Origin: Luteimonas sp. YGD11-2
Lineage (GTDB): Bacteria; Pseudomonadota; Gammaproteobacteria; Xanthomonadales; Xanthomonadaceae
DNA: 64,000 nt
Direction: 5' to 3'
Assembly: GCF_004118975.1 (NCBI RefSeq)
Contig: NZ_CP035376.1
Coordinates: 1,364,001-1,428,000 of the forward strand
Part shown: positions 63,610-64,000 of the stretch, one piece after another
How the letters are laid out: every line of letters begins with the position of its first letter
Numbering within the stretch: position 1 is the stretch's first letter
Made by a program: the position numbers and the translations under genes
Notes under the pieces: generated by a model
What the model saw: the letters and a program-made list of their open reading frames with translations, nothing else
The model's database searches: none
What the model was told of the DNA's origin: nothing

Positions 63610-63921
63610 TCAGTAACCGCGTTCCTTCTCGATGCGCGAATCCAGCAGCCCCTTGAGCTTGTCGCAGGCGCCGCGCACGGCACGGTCGATGTCCTGCTCT
63701 TCGTGGCTGGCCGCTATCGGGTCGTCATTCTGCATACGCACTTCGATCGCACAGCGCTTGTCCTGGCCGCCCTTGATCGAATTGGTGTCGGAGATGAACA
63801 CCTCGATCCGGCTCAGGCGCGGGAAGAACCGCCCGAGATGCTGCTCGAGCATGCCGTTGATATGCGTCTCCAGCGCATCGGTGCCGTCGATATGGTTGTC
63901 GGTGTTCAACTGGATGATCAC
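63610..63921 (-). CDS. HPF/RaiA-type ribosome hibernation factor
   Basis: 103 residues, MIIQLNTDNHIDGTDALETHINGMLEQHL then RIEVFISDTNSIKGGQDKRCAIEVRM. The beta-alpha-beta-beta-beta-alpha pattern fits the HPF/YfiA/sigma-54 modulation family that binds the 30S decoding centre in stationary phase. Short form, no C-terminal dimerisation domain. No other gene is complete to its right in the window. Confidence 0.88.
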   Translation of the reverse strand: MIIQLNTDNHIDGTDALETHINGMLEQHLGRFFPRLSRIEVFISDTNSIKGGQDKRCAIEVRMQNDDPIAASHEEQDIDRAVRGACDKLKGLLDSRIEKERGY

Positions 63922-64000
63922 TGGGCGGCTCCTCTGGTTGCGAAGGTTTCCGCCACCATCGCATCCGCCGCGCGGGCCTTACGTGAAGCGTGCACCGCGC

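Overview
This is a GC-rich chromosomal window whose gene content points to a gammaproteobacterium of the Lysobacteraceae (Xanthomonadaceae), probably Luteimonas or Lysobacter. The indications are a leucine/isovalerate catabolic cluster with leucine dehydrogenase, a fused isobutyryl-CoA mutase, small alanine-rich lipoproteins, palindromic intergenic repeats of a type I associate with this family, and norCBQD. The species assignment is inference; no rRNA or other marker gene is present.

Layout. (1) 1-13.9 kb, mostly minus strand: leucine catabolism (leucine dehydrogenase, isovaleryl-CoA dehydrogenase, both methylcrotonyl-CoA carboxylase subunits, a methylglutaconyl-CoA hydratase-type enzyme, a thiolase). 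It is interrupted by a bactofilin/zinc-ribbon pair, two paralogous lipoproteins and a plus-strand subtilisin autotransporter. The intergenic DNA at 12.4-12.8 kb holds palindromic repeats, including a tandem pair of about 119-bp multi-hairpin units. (2) 14-22.3 kb: a phospholipase D/cardiolipin synthase-like protein, an unusual papain-like peptidase joined to a serine-hydrolase domain, two small membrane proteins and IcmF, which carries a repeat element inside its coding sequence. (3) 22.4-33.6 kb: a defence island. It starts with an AT-richer SIR2-HerA operon with a third overlapping KTSC-like gene. Next come a membrane-anchored Mrr-type nuclease and a small membrane protein. A tightly overlapping operon follows, made of a GHKL/MORC-like ATPase and two proteins I cannot assign. 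It ends with a convergent Dcm-Vsr-EcoRII-type restriction-modification operon. (4) 33.9-45.8 kb: housekeeping and regulatory genes (EAL and GGDEF proteins, TerC/CBS membrane protein, ABC exporter, von Willebrand lipoprotein), gene remnants, and a 21-bp minisatellite. (5) 45.8-53 kb: an azurin-like lipoprotein divergent from norCBQD (nitric oxide reduction), with a leaderless THI5/NMT1-type protein downstream. (6) 53-64 kb: a short-chain dehydrogenase, a DUF4344-type metallopeptidase, two LctP-family permeases each followed by a small membrane protein and separated by a gamma-glutamyltransferase-like enzyme, glutaminase, conserved hypotheticals and a ribosome-hibernation factor.

How the genes work together. 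The first cluster would take leucine through isovaleryl-CoA to acetoacetate and acetyl-CoA. IcmF could interconvert branched and linear acyl-CoAs drawn from the same pools. The nor genes remove nitric oxide, possibly fed electrons by the adjacent azurin. The island combines NAD-dependent abortive defence with restriction-modification. The best candidate for an undescribed system is the GHKL ATPase three-gene operon at 27051-30455; the next is the SIR2-HerA-KTSC triplet at 22387-25519.
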